Shown piece by piece: positions 34,649-43,544 of a DNA stretch of 64,000 bases. The stretch is from Bacteroidota bacterium (GTDB taxonomy: Bacteria; Bacteroidota; Bacteroidia; UKL13-3), in NCBI GenBank assembly GCA_027491355.1, contig JAIXWI010000005.1, positions 81,537 through 145,536 on the forward strand, in the 5' to 3' direction. The notes under the pieces are model-generated. The model had not been told where the DNA came from and ran no database searches. It worked only from the letters and a program-made list of their open reading frames with translations. Position numbers and translations under genes: made by a program. Numbering within the stretch: position 1 is the first letter of the stretch; the number at the start of each line of letters is the position of its first letter.

Positions 34649-37432
34649 TTAGTGCAGTATGGTAAAACTGCCTTGTTTTGAGCCAACTGTCTCATCATAA
34701 CCAGTGTAATTGATTTGATACAAATACACATCTTCAGCAACAAAGTTCCCGTTAACTTTTAGGTCCCAATAGGCAGTTTTGGAGTCTGTTTTAAATACTT
34801 CTTGGCCCCAACGGTTATAGATGCGAATGTTAAAGTCTTTTAAAAAAATGGGCACCCATTTAAAAACATCGTTCAAGCCATCTCCATTGGCTGTTACAGC
34901 ATTGGGCACATAAATTTCGGGGCTCTGGAATAAACTTATGGTATTTGATAGACTTGTGTAAACAGTATTAGCTGTTGCTGAGGTTACAACTGAATCGGCT
35001 TGTATGGTATAATAAAAAATCCCCTCATCTGAATTTAAATTGTTATCGGTGTAGCTCTTAAACAATGAATCAGGCTTGGCAATTTTTCTTTGCATATTAG
35101 ATGGGTCTGCTCGTAAAATGTTGTATGACAGAGGGGCATTCATCCAACCTACATAAGGAGTCCAGGTTAAATTGCTTGCAAATGGAACTGATTTACCCGT
35201 CAAGTGCATTGTACATGATTGAACTCCAATTGGCCCGTAATTGTCACAAGTATCTTGCATTACTAAATAGTAACAAAAAGCAGATTGTTGCACATCTACA
35301 TCTGAATCAATGTATTGGGTATCGTTAATGTTTTCAAACGTTTGTAACAGTGTAAAGTTGCTATTGGGTTTTGCTTTGTAGAGGTAGTATTTGGCGAAAT
35401 CTTTTTCCCAACTAGGCTTCCATTCCAAATATATTTCTTTGTTATTTTTAACAGTTACATATTTCAACATTTGTTGGTCAGGAATAAATTTCAATTGATC
35501 AAAAGTTCCCATAGTATCCGAGCTAGGCCCTTCAACACCACAAATATTAACTCCTTTCATAAAATATCGGTAGTTGAATTGGTTATAATTAGGTGTATTC
35601 AAGTCTTTGAAATAGCGGTTTTGTGAATTAAAACTAGAATCAAGTAATTGAGTTGTATTCCCAGCAATGCGGTACAATCTGTAATGACTGAAGTAAGGAT
35701 TCTTTCCAAAAAGAGAATCACCATAATACAAAAAGGTTTCTTTGTTGTCAATTAACGTCATACACAACAATGCTGCACTGTTTACAATTGGCATTGGTTT
35801 ATATTGTATCCAAAAAGTATCACTTTTGAAACCTGTTCCTGGACAATTACCTTTAGAGTATATAAAAACAGGATACAGGCCACTTTTATCAGCGCATGTG
35901 TTCTTGAAACAAATATCAGTAGTTACTTTTTTGTATCCAGTTTTAAAAGAATCAGCTGGTGCTAATGTATGATTAAGAGAACTGTTTAAGGGTATTTGTA
36001 CCGTTAAATTCAATGAATCTTTTGATGTGGCAACAATTTTCATGCAGCTTTGTTGGAGCACTTCAATTGGAATGGTATCTGATGGAAAAGGCAATCCATT
36101 TACTTGTAATACTTGAATGTTTGGTGGGGGTGGATTTTTTACTTTTATCCAAAACAATGCACCAGCTTTTTTATTGAGCGGACATGAATTATCTGTTGCT
36201 TCTACAAATACTGGAAATACGGGTGTGTTTAAATGTTCGCAAGCACTTTGAAAACAAAACTGGGCTGTTACAATGCCTGTTCCATTGGTTTGTGGAGGGA
36301 ATATTGGTTTAATGGTCAAAGGAGAATCCATGATTGGCGATGAAATTTTCATATAAATGGAATCACCGTTGGCACCATCTCCTTTTTCTGAACGGATGGT
36401 CATACAGATATTGTCAGGAATCTCGATGAATACAGTATCATTTGGAAAAATAATTTTGTTATCTACAGATACCATGAAGGTTTTGGGTGGGTTTCCAGAA
36501 CATGGTGTTACCGTAAATTGTAGTTCAAGCCTGACTTCACCAATTTTAATTCCATTTAAAAATTCTTCAACCATGATGGATGCTACAAAAACACCAGGAG
36601 TACTGGGAATACAAGAAATTTCACCTGTTATTGGGTTAATTGACAATGGTAGAGTCCCTTTGATTGCGTTGGAAGCATTGAAACCAGGATTCCATGCAAT
36701 GGTTTGATAAGGTTGTGGATTCATAGGTAACAATTGCCCGTTTCCGTTTGGATTACTTGGGTTATTCCTATCCAAATGACCATTGAGTGGTGTTACCAAC
36801 GAATACCTCAACTGGTGATTGTCTGGATCTACGAAATTTAAATTGTACTTAAACAACGTATTCGTGCACATCAAAGTAACTGGGTTGTTTTGATAAACCG
36901 GACTGCTGTTACGAAATCGAGCTGCAGGAATTTCGGCATACAATGAAATGGCAGCATCTCCTGGAAATTGTATGTTGTTGATGATTTTGTTTCTGCAACA
37001 ACGTTCCCAAGAAAGATAATAACCGGCATTGTTTGAGTACCTATTATCGGGCATTGATATTACCTTGGTATAGGTTGTCAAATCTGTGCAACCAGTTGTG
37101 ATAATTGGGCAGTTGATACCCGAATAATCTAGCTTACTGTAAGCATTTAAATCTAAATCTAATCTGATGCGCTGCATTAAAACATCAGTACCCTTCTCAA
37201 ACAAACCCACATAAATAGGATCGTCAAAATCTGGCAGGGTCGGTTGTTCTGCTGTACGACTATTGGGATCACAATCTCTGAAAATTTTTACACTCACCTG
37301 ATAATTAGTTCCTCCCATCCATTTTACCTGAATGGTGCCACCAACTAAATGGCTTGCTTTTGTAATGATTGCAAAGCAGAACAGAATTCCTATCAGTATG
37401 TACTTCAAAACATTCAAATTTAAGTGTTTCAC
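34649..37432 (-). CDS. Large secreted protein with gliding-motility-associated C-terminal (T9SS type B) domain
   Basis: 927-aa exported protein. A Sec signal peptide (residues 1-27, ending ITKASH) is followed by SHLVGGTIQVKWMG, the start typical of large Bacteroidota adhesin-like proteins. The middle (about 120-550) holds beta-rich, PKD-like domains with conserved Cys, and 560-830 contains fibronectin-III-like segments (YLEWKPSWEKDFAKYYLYK). The last about 85 residues are a CHU_C-type domain: PNAVTANGDGLNDVF, IRIYNRWGQEVF and WDLKVNGNFVAEDVYLYQI. That domain marks type B cargo of the type IX secretion system, usually carried to the surface with PorP/SprF-like partners; none is in view. Function is probably adhesion or surface structure. 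Confidence 0.9.
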   Translation of the reverse strand: MKHLNLNVLKYILIGILFCFAIITKASHLVGGTIQVKWMGGTNYQVSVKIFRDCDPNSRTAEQPTLPDFDDPIYVGLFEKGTDVLMQRIRLDLDLNAYSKLDYSGINCPIITTGCTDLTTYTKVISMPDNRYSNNAGYYLSWERCCRNKIINNIQFPGDAAISLYAEIPAARFRNSSPVYQNNPVTLMCTNTLFKYNLNFVDPDNHQLRYSLVTPLNGHLDRNNPSNPNGNGQLLPMNPQPYQTIAWNPGFNASNAIKGTLPLSINPITGEISCIPSTPGVFVASIMVEEFLNGIKIGEVRLELQFTVTPCSGNPPKTFMVSVDNKIIFPNDTVFIEIPDNICMTIRSEKGDGANGDSIYMKISSPIMDSPLTIKPIFPPQTNGTGIVTAQFCFQSACEHLNTPVFPVFVEATDNSCPLNKKAGALFWIKVKNPPPPNIQVLQVNGLPFPSDTIPIEVLQQSCMKIVATSKDSLNLTVQIPLNSSLNHTLAPADSFKTGYKKVTTDICFKNTCADKSGLYPVFIYSKGNCPGTGFKSDTFWIQYKPMPIVNSAALLCMTLIDNKETFLYYGDSLFGKNPYFSHYRLYRIAGNTTQLLDSSFNSQNRYFKDLNTPNYNQFNYRYFMKGVNICGVEGPSSDTMGTFDQLKFIPDQQMLKYVTVKNNKEIYLEWKPSWEKDFAKYYLYKAKPNSNFTLLQTFENINDTQYIDSDVDVQQSAFCYYLVMQDTCDNYGPIGVQSCTMHLTGKSVPFASNLTWTPYVGWMNAPLSYNILRADPSNMQRKIAKPDSLFKSYTDNNLNSDEGIFYYTIQADSVVTSATANTVYTSLSNTISLFQSPEIYVPNAVTANGDGLNDVFKWVPIFLKDFNIRIYNRWGQEVFKTDSKTAYWDLKVNGNFVAEDVYLYQINYTGYDETVGSKQGSFTILH

Positions 37433-37489
37433 TTATGAATTCAGATTAAATTTCTATATAATATTGGTTTGAGTTTATACTTTTGTCAA

Positions 37490-37903
37490 ATGCATATCAA
37501 TACAAGTAAATTCGAGACTGAGCTTCAGGTTAGGCCTGATGACATCGATATGAACAACCATGTACATAACAGTAAATACCTCGATTATGTTTTAGCTGCC
37601 CGTTACGACCAAATGGAGAGGTGTTATCAAATGTCTATGTCTGAGTTTATTAAACACAATTTTGCTTGGGTAATTGAGCGTACATTTATAGAGTATAAAA
37701 GACCGCTCTTCATAGGAGAAAGATTCATTGTGAGAACCTGGATAGATTCGCTTTTACCGAAGGGCGTAAAGGTTTCATTTGAAATCATTAAAAAAAACAA
37801 CAAGGTTTCTTGTACAGGCTATTTCAATTATACCATGATTGATGCTAAAACATTAAGGGCAACCACAATACCAGACTGGATTATTGCACGTTATTCTATT
37901 TAA
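37490..37903 (+). CDS. 4-hydroxybenzoyl-CoA thioesterase-like (hotdog fold) acyl-CoA thioesterase
   Basis: 137-aa hotdog-fold protein. The N-terminal LQVRPDDIDMNNHVHNSKYLDYVLAAR contains the 4HBT active-site pattern (Asp followed by NNHVHNSKY), and IEYKRPLFIGERFIVRTW is the central helix-strand segment. The track start at TTG 37469 overlaps a promoter-like TACTTTTG (37478-37485); ATG 37490 (MHINTSKFETELQ) is better. Family members hydrolyse acyl-CoA or acyl-ACP; the substrate is unknown. It is followed by a lipoprotein gene 20 bp on. Confidence 0.85.
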   Translation: MHINTSKFETELQVRPDDIDMNNHVHNSKYLDYVLAARYDQMERCYQMSMSEFIKHNFAWVIERTFIEYKRPLFIGERFIVRTWIDSLLPKGVKVSFEIIKKNNKVSCTGYFNYTMIDAKTLRATTIPDWIIARYSI

Positions 37904-37923
37904 TTACTTATTTTAGGTGCTTT

Positions 37924-39357
37924 ATGTTACAAAGTTATTTCAAACTTCTGGTGTTGGTCTTTTTGACTTCTGGTGTGATATACTCCTGCAAAAAAACAGA
38001 TAACTTTACCAATCAAGCAGTAAATTTAAGCTTCTCCACAGACACCCTCAATTTCGATTCATTGTTTGGAAAGCTGTACAATGCTACCGATTCAATCAGC
38101 ATTTTCCCAAGAAGCATCACTTTACAAGTAAGGGTAACCAATCCATCAGCATACGATGTCAAAACAAATATTTCTCTAGATGGTAACATTTATGGCTTTT
38201 TCAGACTGAATGTTGATGGCAGACCTGGCAAACAATTTGAGCAAATAGAAATTGGCGCAAAAGACTCCATTTACATTTTTGTGCAAGCGAGTATTGACAC
38301 CATTGAGGTGATGGGGTTTCAAGAAATAAAAGACAAACTTGTATTTGAGACCAATGGAAACAAGCAAGCAGTAGCTTTGGTTGCCTATGCACAAAGTTCC
38401 AATTTTTATTCGAATAAAGTGCTGAATTGTAATAAATATGAGGACATGAATTGGAACAATTCAAAACCTTACTATTTAATGGATTCTGTGTTGGTTCAAA
38501 AAGGCTGTACTCTAACCATTGATGCTGGAACACGGATACACAATTACAATAATTCTGCCATTTTAGTAGCTGGCACATTGATTGTAAACGGCAATGTTAA
38601 CTCGCCTGTTGTATTTGAAGGAAGCCGGCTTGACGATGATTACAAAGAATTGGCTGGTCAATGGATTGGAATACGCTTTTTAAAGGGCAGTGTTAACAAT
38701 TCCATTAAAGGTGCCGTTATTAAAAATGCATATATTGGAATTGAAATAGATTCTCTTTCAGAAAACAATCAACCCAACTTGGTGCTTGAACAAACTGTTA
38801 TTAAAAACATGAGTGCAGTTGGTTTATTGAGCTATTCAGGAGAATTAAAAGCCAGTAATAATTTAATATACAACTGTGGTTTGTATGGCCTTGTTGGTGA
38901 GTTTGGAGGAAATTATGAATTAACGCACAATACAGTTTATTTGGGCAACACAGGAACTGTCAGAAAAGATCCAGGAATTATATTTAGCAATTCCCCATTG
39001 AGAAATTCAGATGGTAGTATTCGATTTAGCATTCCACTCAATTTAACCCTCACCAACAATATTTTTTATGGTAATTTAGATGATGATTTTTTCATTAACA
39101 ACGATGTTGAGGGATTACCTATTCAAACAAATATTATTGAAGCTAACTTAATCAAGTCTAAAAACACAGTTTATAATACCAATAAAAATATTTTAAACAT
39201 TGACCCTCAATTAAAAGATGTGCTCAACAATGATTTCGACTTGAAAGCTGGAAGTCCTTGTAAAGGAGCCGGGAAATCAACAACAATCTTCGTTGATATT
39301 TTAGGCAGAATTAGAGATGCTTCTTTTCCGAGTATTGGTGCATTTGAAGGAGAGTAA
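37924..39357 (+). CDS. Lipoprotein with right-handed parallel beta-helix
   Basis: 477-aa exported lipoprotein: signal MLQSYFKLLVLVFLTSGVIYSC with lipobox IYSC. Residues 30-170 form a beta-sandwich-like domain (LQVRVTNPSAYDVKTNISLDG). From about 175 the repeating short strands (AGTLIVNGNVNSPVVFEGS, NSIKGAVIKNAYIGIEID, LVLEQTVIKNMSAVGLLSY, LKASNNLIYNCGLYGL) indicate a parallel beta-helix as in pectate-lyase-like proteins. It ends ILGRIRDASFPSIGAFEG, the characteristic closing motif of Bacteroidota polymorphic outer-membrane or choice-of-anchor proteins. No catalytic residues of a polysaccharide lyase can be assigned; a surface glycan-binding or structural role is possible. Confidence 0.8.
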   Translation: MLQSYFKLLVLVFLTSGVIYSCKKTDNFTNQAVNLSFSTDTLNFDSLFGKLYNATDSISIFPRSITLQVRVTNPSAYDVKTNISLDGNIYGFFRLNVDGRPGKQFEQIEIGAKDSIYIFVQASIDTIEVMGFQEIKDKLVFETNGNKQAVALVAYAQSSNFYSNKVLNCNKYEDMNWNNSKPYYLMDSVLVQKGCTLTIDAGTRIHNYNNSAILVAGTLIVNGNVNSPVVFEGSRLDDDYKELAGQWIGIRFLKGSVNNSIKGAVIKNAYIGIEIDSLSENNQPNLVLEQTVIKNMSAVGLLSYSGELKASNNLIYNCGLYGLVGEFGGNYELTHNTVYLGNTGTVRKDPGIIFSNSPLRNSDGSIRFSIPLNLTLTNNIFYGNLDDDFFINNDVEGLPIQTNIIEANLIKSKNTVYNTNKNILNIDPQLKDVLNNDFDLKAGSPCKGAGKSTTIFVDILGRIRDASFPSIGAFEGE

Positions 39358-39397
39358 TGCTTGAAATGGTTTCATTTTTAATTGTTTATATCTTTTC

Positions 39398-39428
39398 TTG
39401 CTTGTAAAAAACCACTTCACTACTTTTG
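39398..39428 (+). promoter_or_regulatory. Promoter of the cobalamin-uptake operon
   Basis: TTG at 39398-39400, 20-nt spacer, and an exact TAnnTTTG element TACTTTTG at 39421-39428. The start of transcription would fall within about ten bases, just upstream of the riboswitch core, which is where it should be. Confidence 0.6.
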
Positions 39429-39432
39429 TGAC

Positions 39433-39602
39433 GCTTTCGGTTCAACCTAGTTGATGAAAAGGGAACTTGGGTGAAATTCCCAGACAGTACCCGCTGCTGT
39501 AAACACCGTCTTTATTAAATATTTTAAGCAATTACAATTGTCACTTTCAGCATACTGATGGGAAGACAGGCTTAAAAAGGTGTAAGTCAGAAGACCTGCC
39601 AT
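39433..39602 (+). promoter_or_regulatory. Cobalamin (B12) riboswitch
   Basis: Aptamer of the adenosylcobalamin-type riboswitch family. The conserved core is AAAGGGAAC...GGGTGAAATTCCC.GACAG.ACCCGCTGCTGTAA (39458-39502). This is followed by a variable arm, the GATGGGAAGACAGGC element (39558-39572), and the B12 box AGTCAGAAGACCTGCC at 39585-39600 (consensus AGYCMGgAgACCtGCC). Boundaries are approximate. It controls a TonB-dependent receptor operon, the most common target in Bacteroidota; high intracellular B12 is expected to switch expression off. Confidence 0.95.
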
Positions 39603-39715
39603 GGCAAATAAATTGCTTGACTTTCGGGAAAAAAAGTCGGACAGCTGCATGAATGTGTACCTATACTCATTTCTGGGTCTGCCTGCCGTTTCCCATAATT
39701 AATTTTGAATTGAAA
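39603..39715 (+). promoter_or_regulatory. Presumed expression platform and leader downstream of the B12 riboswitch
   Basis: This 113-nt leader holds a small hairpin GACTTT (39619-39624) / AAAGTC (39633-39638). TGACTT (39618-39623) is also complementary to AAGTCA (39584-39589) inside the B12 box, so the two pairings exclude each other. There is no U-rich terminator, which favours control at translation. It also contains in-frame ATG 39653, used by the ORF track but giving no signal peptide at the N-terminus. Confidence 0.5.
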
Positions 39716-41581
39716 ATGTTTTCAATGGTATGCGTTTTTTTTGGTGGCTTACTGAGCCCCTTTTATTTGCATGCACAATTGGATAGCAATCATCAATTAC
39801 ACCAAGTAATGATAAAGGGGTATAGGTTTTCGGGCTTTCATACAGGTTCATTTCTTCAAAACATTGACCTAGAAAACAAAGCATTTCAGTTTAACCAAAA
39901 CATTCACCAAATACTATCGCTCAACGCTGGTGTTTTTATTAAAAACGGCGGACCATCTTTATTGGCATCTAGTGCAAGCAGAGGTAGTACCGCTCAACAA
40001 ACATCAACAGTTTGGTGTGGCATACCCATAGAAAGTCCAATGTTGGGTCAAACAGATCTTTCCATGTTGCCATCATTTTTATTTGATGGAATTGGTGTGT
40101 TGTATGGTGCTCAATCCAGTTTATTTGGAAGCGGTAACATTGGAGGTACCATCCAACTCAATCATTCCAATCATTTGAAAAAAGGCTTACACACAGAGTT
40201 ATTAATGGGTATAGGTAGTTTTAATGAATTTAGTCAAGGTGTAAAGCTTACTTATGCCAGGAATAAAATCAGCACGCAGTTTAAGTTGTTGAACCAATTT
40301 ACCGGCAACAATTACACTTTTGAAATAGATGGGATAGGGAAACAACGCATGCAACATGCTTCAACAAAACAAATAGCTCTGATGCAAGAGTTCAACTATA
40401 CACCCAATCGTTTGCACAGTTTTGACCTGAAAATTTGGTTGCAAAAAAACAACCGACTCTTGCCTGACCTGTTAGGAGCCACTAAAGATGAGGCCATTCA
40501 AAACAATAATTTTAATAGGACTATTCTCACCTACAAATTCAGCAAAGGCAATTACCAACTCCAATCAAGAACAGCGTTGTTTAATGAGTTTTTTGATTAT
40601 TCAAGTGTAACAACGCCATTAACAAACACCCGTTTTTTACAAATTAGTCAAGGCTTAGACCAATCATGGAGGTATAAAAATCATCACATTTTATTAAGCG
40701 GACAATACCAATATATAAGAGGCTTTACAGACAATTTTATTTCAGAAAAATCATACCATCAGCCAAGTGTATTACTAACCGTTCAATCGAGCTGGTTCAA
40801 TCACCAACTCGAAACACAAATCAATATTCGTAAACAATGGTACAATTTAACCAATATACCTATTGTACCCGGGTTTGGATACAAGTGGCAAATTACAAAT
40901 TGGTTATCATTGAATGGTAATGTTGGTGCTGGATTTAGAATGCCCACTTTGAATGATTTGTATTGGAATCCTGGAGGAAACCAAACGCTAAAGCCAGAAC
41001 AAAGTATCAGCGTAGAAACTGGTATTGTAATTAAAAATGAATACTATCAAATTAGACTCAACGCATACAATAAAACTTGTAACGATCAAATTACTTGGAC
41101 TAGCAGTTCTAGTGGATTTTGGCAAGCAGAAAACATCAATCAGGTTGAAGTAAACGGGTTTGAACTTATATGGCAACTTGAAAAAAAATGGTTTGGTTTG
41201 CCATTTGGTTTCAGAGGCCAACACGATTACTGTTTGGCACTTAACAAAGCACAAACCAATGCCACAACTTTTGATAAGCAATTAATGTATGTACCTAAAA
41301 TCAAGCATTTGATACAATTTGAAATAGGTATCAAAAAGTTTAAGCTTCAATATGTGCATCAATATGTGGGACAGAGATTTTACACAAGTGACAATAGTGA
41401 AGCATTGCCGGATTACCAACTTGGCAATGTATTTTTGCACAAACAATTCAACTTCAAAATGTACAGTGGAATTTCAATGCAATTGGGTATTTTAAATTGT
41501 TGGAACAAACAATACCAAAATATATTAAACAGACCTATGCCAGGTCGTCAGCTCAACTTCACCATCAATTATCAATTTTAA
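39716..41581 (+). CDS. btuB: TonB-dependent outer-membrane receptor, BtuB-like (cobalamin)
   Basis: Energy-dependent outer-membrane importer. ATG 39716 gives a clear signal peptide (MFSMVCVFFGGLLSPFYLHAQ) and 621 aa; the track start at 39653 adds 21 residues inside the riboswitch leader. A TonB-box-like HQVMIKGYR follows the cleavage site. The plug domain (about 40-150) has SSASRGSTAQQTSTVW, a variant of the RG-S-x-Q-x motif, and GAQSSLFGSGNIGGTIQL. The rest is a 22-strand barrel with PTLNDLYWNPGGNQTLKPEQ near residue 405 and a C-terminal aromatic NFTINYQF for BAM recognition. Cobalamin specificity is inferred from the riboswitch and the BtuG-like gene downstream. It lacks the N-terminal carboxypeptidase-like domain of SusC proteins. 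Confidence 0.9.
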   Translation: MFSMVCVFFGGLLSPFYLHAQLDSNHQLHQVMIKGYRFSGFHTGSFLQNIDLENKAFQFNQNIHQILSLNAGVFIKNGGPSLLASSASRGSTAQQTSTVWCGIPIESPMLGQTDLSMLPSFLFDGIGVLYGAQSSLFGSGNIGGTIQLNHSNHLKKGLHTELLMGIGSFNEFSQGVKLTYARNKISTQFKLLNQFTGNNYTFEIDGIGKQRMQHASTKQIALMQEFNYTPNRLHSFDLKIWLQKNNRLLPDLLGATKDEAIQNNNFNRTILTYKFSKGNYQLQSRTALFNEFFDYSSVTTPLTNTRFLQISQGLDQSWRYKNHHILLSGQYQYIRGFTDNFISEKSYHQPSVLLTVQSSWFNHQLETQINIRKQWYNLTNIPIVPGFGYKWQITNWLSLNGNVGAGFRMPTLNDLYWNPGGNQTLKPEQSISVETGIVIKNEYYQIRLNAYNKTCNDQITWTSSSSGFWQAENINQVEVNGFELIWQLEKKWFGLPFGFRGQHDYCLALNKAQTNATTFDKQLMYVPKIKHLIQFEIGIKKFKLQYVHQYVGQRFYTSDNSEALPDYQLGNVFLHKQFNFKMYSGISMQLGILNCWNKQYQNILNRPMPGRQLNFTINYQF

Positions 41582-41584
41582 ACC

Positions 41585-42559
41585 ATGAGAAATATTACAA
41601 AAATTTTTTTAGTAAGCTTACTTCTGCTAACAACACGCATTACTCAAGCACAAACAATTTCAACTTTTGAAAATTTAATTTTACCAGAAAAAAGTTATTT
41701 AAATGGTAGCGATTATTCAGGAGGTTTTGCAAGTGGAAACGCATTTTTCGTTAACTTTTTTGATACTGTTGCTGGTGATTTTTGGACTGGTTTTTCCATT
41801 TCAAACATGAAAGATACAATCGATGTTGGATACACCAATATGTACAGTGTAGTAAATGCTACAGGTTACAATGGGTCTAATAATTATGCGGTAGCATACC
41901 AATCTGCCAAAGTAGTATTAACAGGAAATGCCAAAGGAAAACAAGTATTGGGTTTTTTTGTAAACAACGGAACTTACCCTTACAATGACATGAAAAACGG
42001 AAGTGCATTTTCAAAAAAATTTGGTGGCAGCAGCGGAAATGATTCAGACTATTTTAAAATAAACATTCAAGCATGGAAGGCCAATGGAATTCCTGCCGAT
42101 ACAGTTTTGACATTTTATTTAGCCGATTACAGAGATGCTGACAGTACCAAAGATTACATTGTCAAAGATTGGACTTGGGTTGACCTAAAAGCACTGAATG
42201 ACATTGATAGTTTATACATGACTTTTGAGTCGAGTGATACAGGTCAATTCGGCATCAATACACCTACTTATTTTTACATGGATAATTTTACAACCAGAGA
42301 TTTAAGTAGTACTGTTTCGGTCAATGAATTGAAGCCAGCACAATCAATTGTAGTGTATCCAAATCCAGTAGAAAACAAGTTGTATATTGGTGGAATTGAA
42401 ACCATAGAATCTATTCAAATTTTAGATTTAAACGGTAAACTCATAGCTACAAATACTGGCGAAAACCAGATAGAAACAGCTCAATTGCCCGCAGGTTTCT
42501 ATGTGCTAAACATAACTGCTGGAGGTAGCAAAATTTTAAAAAAAATAGTCAAATACTAA
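41585..42559 (+). CDS. DUF4465-like secreted protein with type A T9SS sorting domain
   Basis: 324-aa exported protein in the B12 operon, 3 bp after btuB. Signal peptide MRNITKIFLVSLLLLTTRITQAQ; then a beta-sandwich-like domain (about 24-235) with FENLILPEKSYLNGSDYSGGF, FTSG-like GDFWTGFSISNM and SLYMTFESSDTGQFGINTPTYFYMDNF, the pattern of DUF4465. The C-terminal about 75 residues are a type A sorting domain: VYPNPVENKLYIGG, IQILDLNGKLI, LPAGFYVLNI, ending KKIVKY. DUF4465 proteins often accompany B12-regulated TonB receptors, to my knowledge, and may bind cobalamin at the surface. Here the protein is expected to be secreted through T9SS instead of being a lipoprotein. Cobalamin binding is inference. 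Confidence 0.82.
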   Translation: MRNITKIFLVSLLLLTTRITQAQTISTFENLILPEKSYLNGSDYSGGFASGNAFFVNFFDTVAGDFWTGFSISNMKDTIDVGYTNMYSVVNATGYNGSNNYAVAYQSAKVVLTGNAKGKQVLGFFVNNGTYPYNDMKNGSAFSKKFGGSSGNDSDYFKINIQAWKANGIPADTVLTFYLADYRDADSTKDYIVKDWTWVDLKALNDIDSLYMTFESSDTGQFGINTPTYFYMDNFTTRDLSSTVSVNELKPAQSIVVYPNPVENKLYIGGIETIESIQILDLNGKLIATNTGENQIETAQLPAGFYVLNITAGGSKILKKIVKY

Positions 42560-42560
42560 G

Positions 42561-43544
42561 TTGAAAAAACTGTTTTTTTTGTGTGGTATTTTAGGGGCCG
42601 TGATTTCGCGGGCGCAGTATGCGCCCGCGGCAGGAATACCTGGGTCTAGCGCTATTTACAAAGATTCATCGATTGTAGCATTTTGGGCAGATTCTATTTT
42701 TTTTAACAGGGGTTATATTGCAATTAACGACAGCAGTCTTGGACTTGCTAGTGTTGGAGATGCCAATTCAGCAAAAGGAAAAGCCCTGGAAAATGGTGTC
42801 TTAAGTTTGGGTGATGGTGGAACTGCTACTGCTTTTTTTCAACAAGGCATTTTCAATCTATCAGGACCGGAATTTGCCATATTTGAGAATGGATTTGAGC
42901 TGACTGGTAGTTATAAATATCACATTGAATTGGCCTATGTAGAAGTAAGTACAGACGGTATAAAATATTACAGATTCCCGAATCATTCAGCTACACAAGA
43001 CAGTATTCAAACAGGAAATTTCGATGGCATGTTTCCTGAACAAATTGATGGCTTAGCTGGCAAATACATTGCAGGCTTTGGAACACCTTTTGACTTAGAA
43101 TTGCTCAAAGACAGCATTGGTAACAAACCCGTATATTACATTAGGGTAAGAGATGTTGTTGGTGCATTAAATGATAGTTTTTGTAGCTTTGATTCAGATG
43201 GAAGAAAAATAAACGATCCATGGCCAAGTTCTTTCGCCTCTAGTGGTTTTGACTTAGATGCCATTGCATTGCTAAATGAAATCGAAACTGTACTTCCTGA
43301 AAGCAACAATACAGGGTTGAATGTATATCCCAATCCAATCAACAATGAATCGATGCTTTCAATTGAACTGGCTCAAGAAAGTCCTTTTGATATATACGTA
43401 TACAATGCCATAGGGCAATGCTTGATCAAGTCAACCAATAACATAAGAAAAACAAGCATTCCAATCGCTTTCAACGGTAATTTTTTAATTGTTCAATGTA
43501 AACAAAACAACCGTACATTCACTACCAAAGTAATAAGGCAATGA
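42561..43544 (+). CDS. Cell-surface protein with type A T9SS sorting domain, B12 operon
   Basis: 327-aa exported protein, TTG start 1 bp after the previous stop. Signal peptide MKKLFFLCGILGAVISRAQ. The main domain (about 20-240) has LGDGGTATAFFQQG, SGPEFAIFENGFE, ELAYVEVSTDGIKYYRFP, IDGLAGKYIAGFGTPFDL and FDLDAIALLNE, a family usually annotated only as cell surface protein and often near B12 or metal receptors. The FENGF and DSDG patterns could bind calcium. C-terminal sorting domain: VYPNPINNES through TTKVIRQ. A 10-bp GC-only-rich hairpin lies in the codons for the signal-peptide end (42607-42629). Function unknown; position suggests a role in cobalamin capture. Confidence 0.8.
   Translation: MKKLFFLCGILGAVISRAQYAPAAGIPGSSAIYKDSSIVAFWADSIFFNRGYIAINDSSLGLASVGDANSAKGKALENGVLSLGDGGTATAFFQQGIFNLSGPEFAIFENGFELTGSYKYHIELAYVEVSTDGIKYYRFPNHSATQDSIQTGNFDGMFPEQIDGLAGKYIAGFGTPFDLELLKDSIGNKPVYYIRVRDVVGALNDSFCSFDSDGRKINDPWPSSFASSGFDLDAIALLNEIETVLPESNNTGLNVYPNPINNESMLSIELAQESPFDIYVYNAIGQCLIKSTNNIRKTSIPIAFNGNFLIVQCKQNNRTFTTKVIRQ
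42607..42629 (+). repeat. GC-rich inverted repeat inside the coding region
   Basis: CGCGGGCGCA (42607-42616) and TGCGCCCGCG (42620-42629) separated by GTA. It begins 46 bp after the TTG start of the third operon gene. G+C of the arms is 90%, in striking contrast with the AT-rich surroundings. Confidence 0.85.

Noticed and set aside
36357-36707. 116-aa plus-strand ORF
   Set aside because: Antisense shadow of the type B T9SS cargo gene.
38201-38578. 125-aa minus-strand ORF
   Set aside because: Antisense shadow of the beta-helix lipoprotein; no start context or motif.
39447-39650. 67-aa minus-strand ORF
   Set aside because: Lies on the complement of the B12 riboswitch; conservation there is RNA structure.
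39653-39715. Upstream ATG of the TonB receptor in the ORF track
   Set aside because: Would put a hydrophilic 21-residue extension ahead of an intact signal peptide; ATG 39716 preferred.
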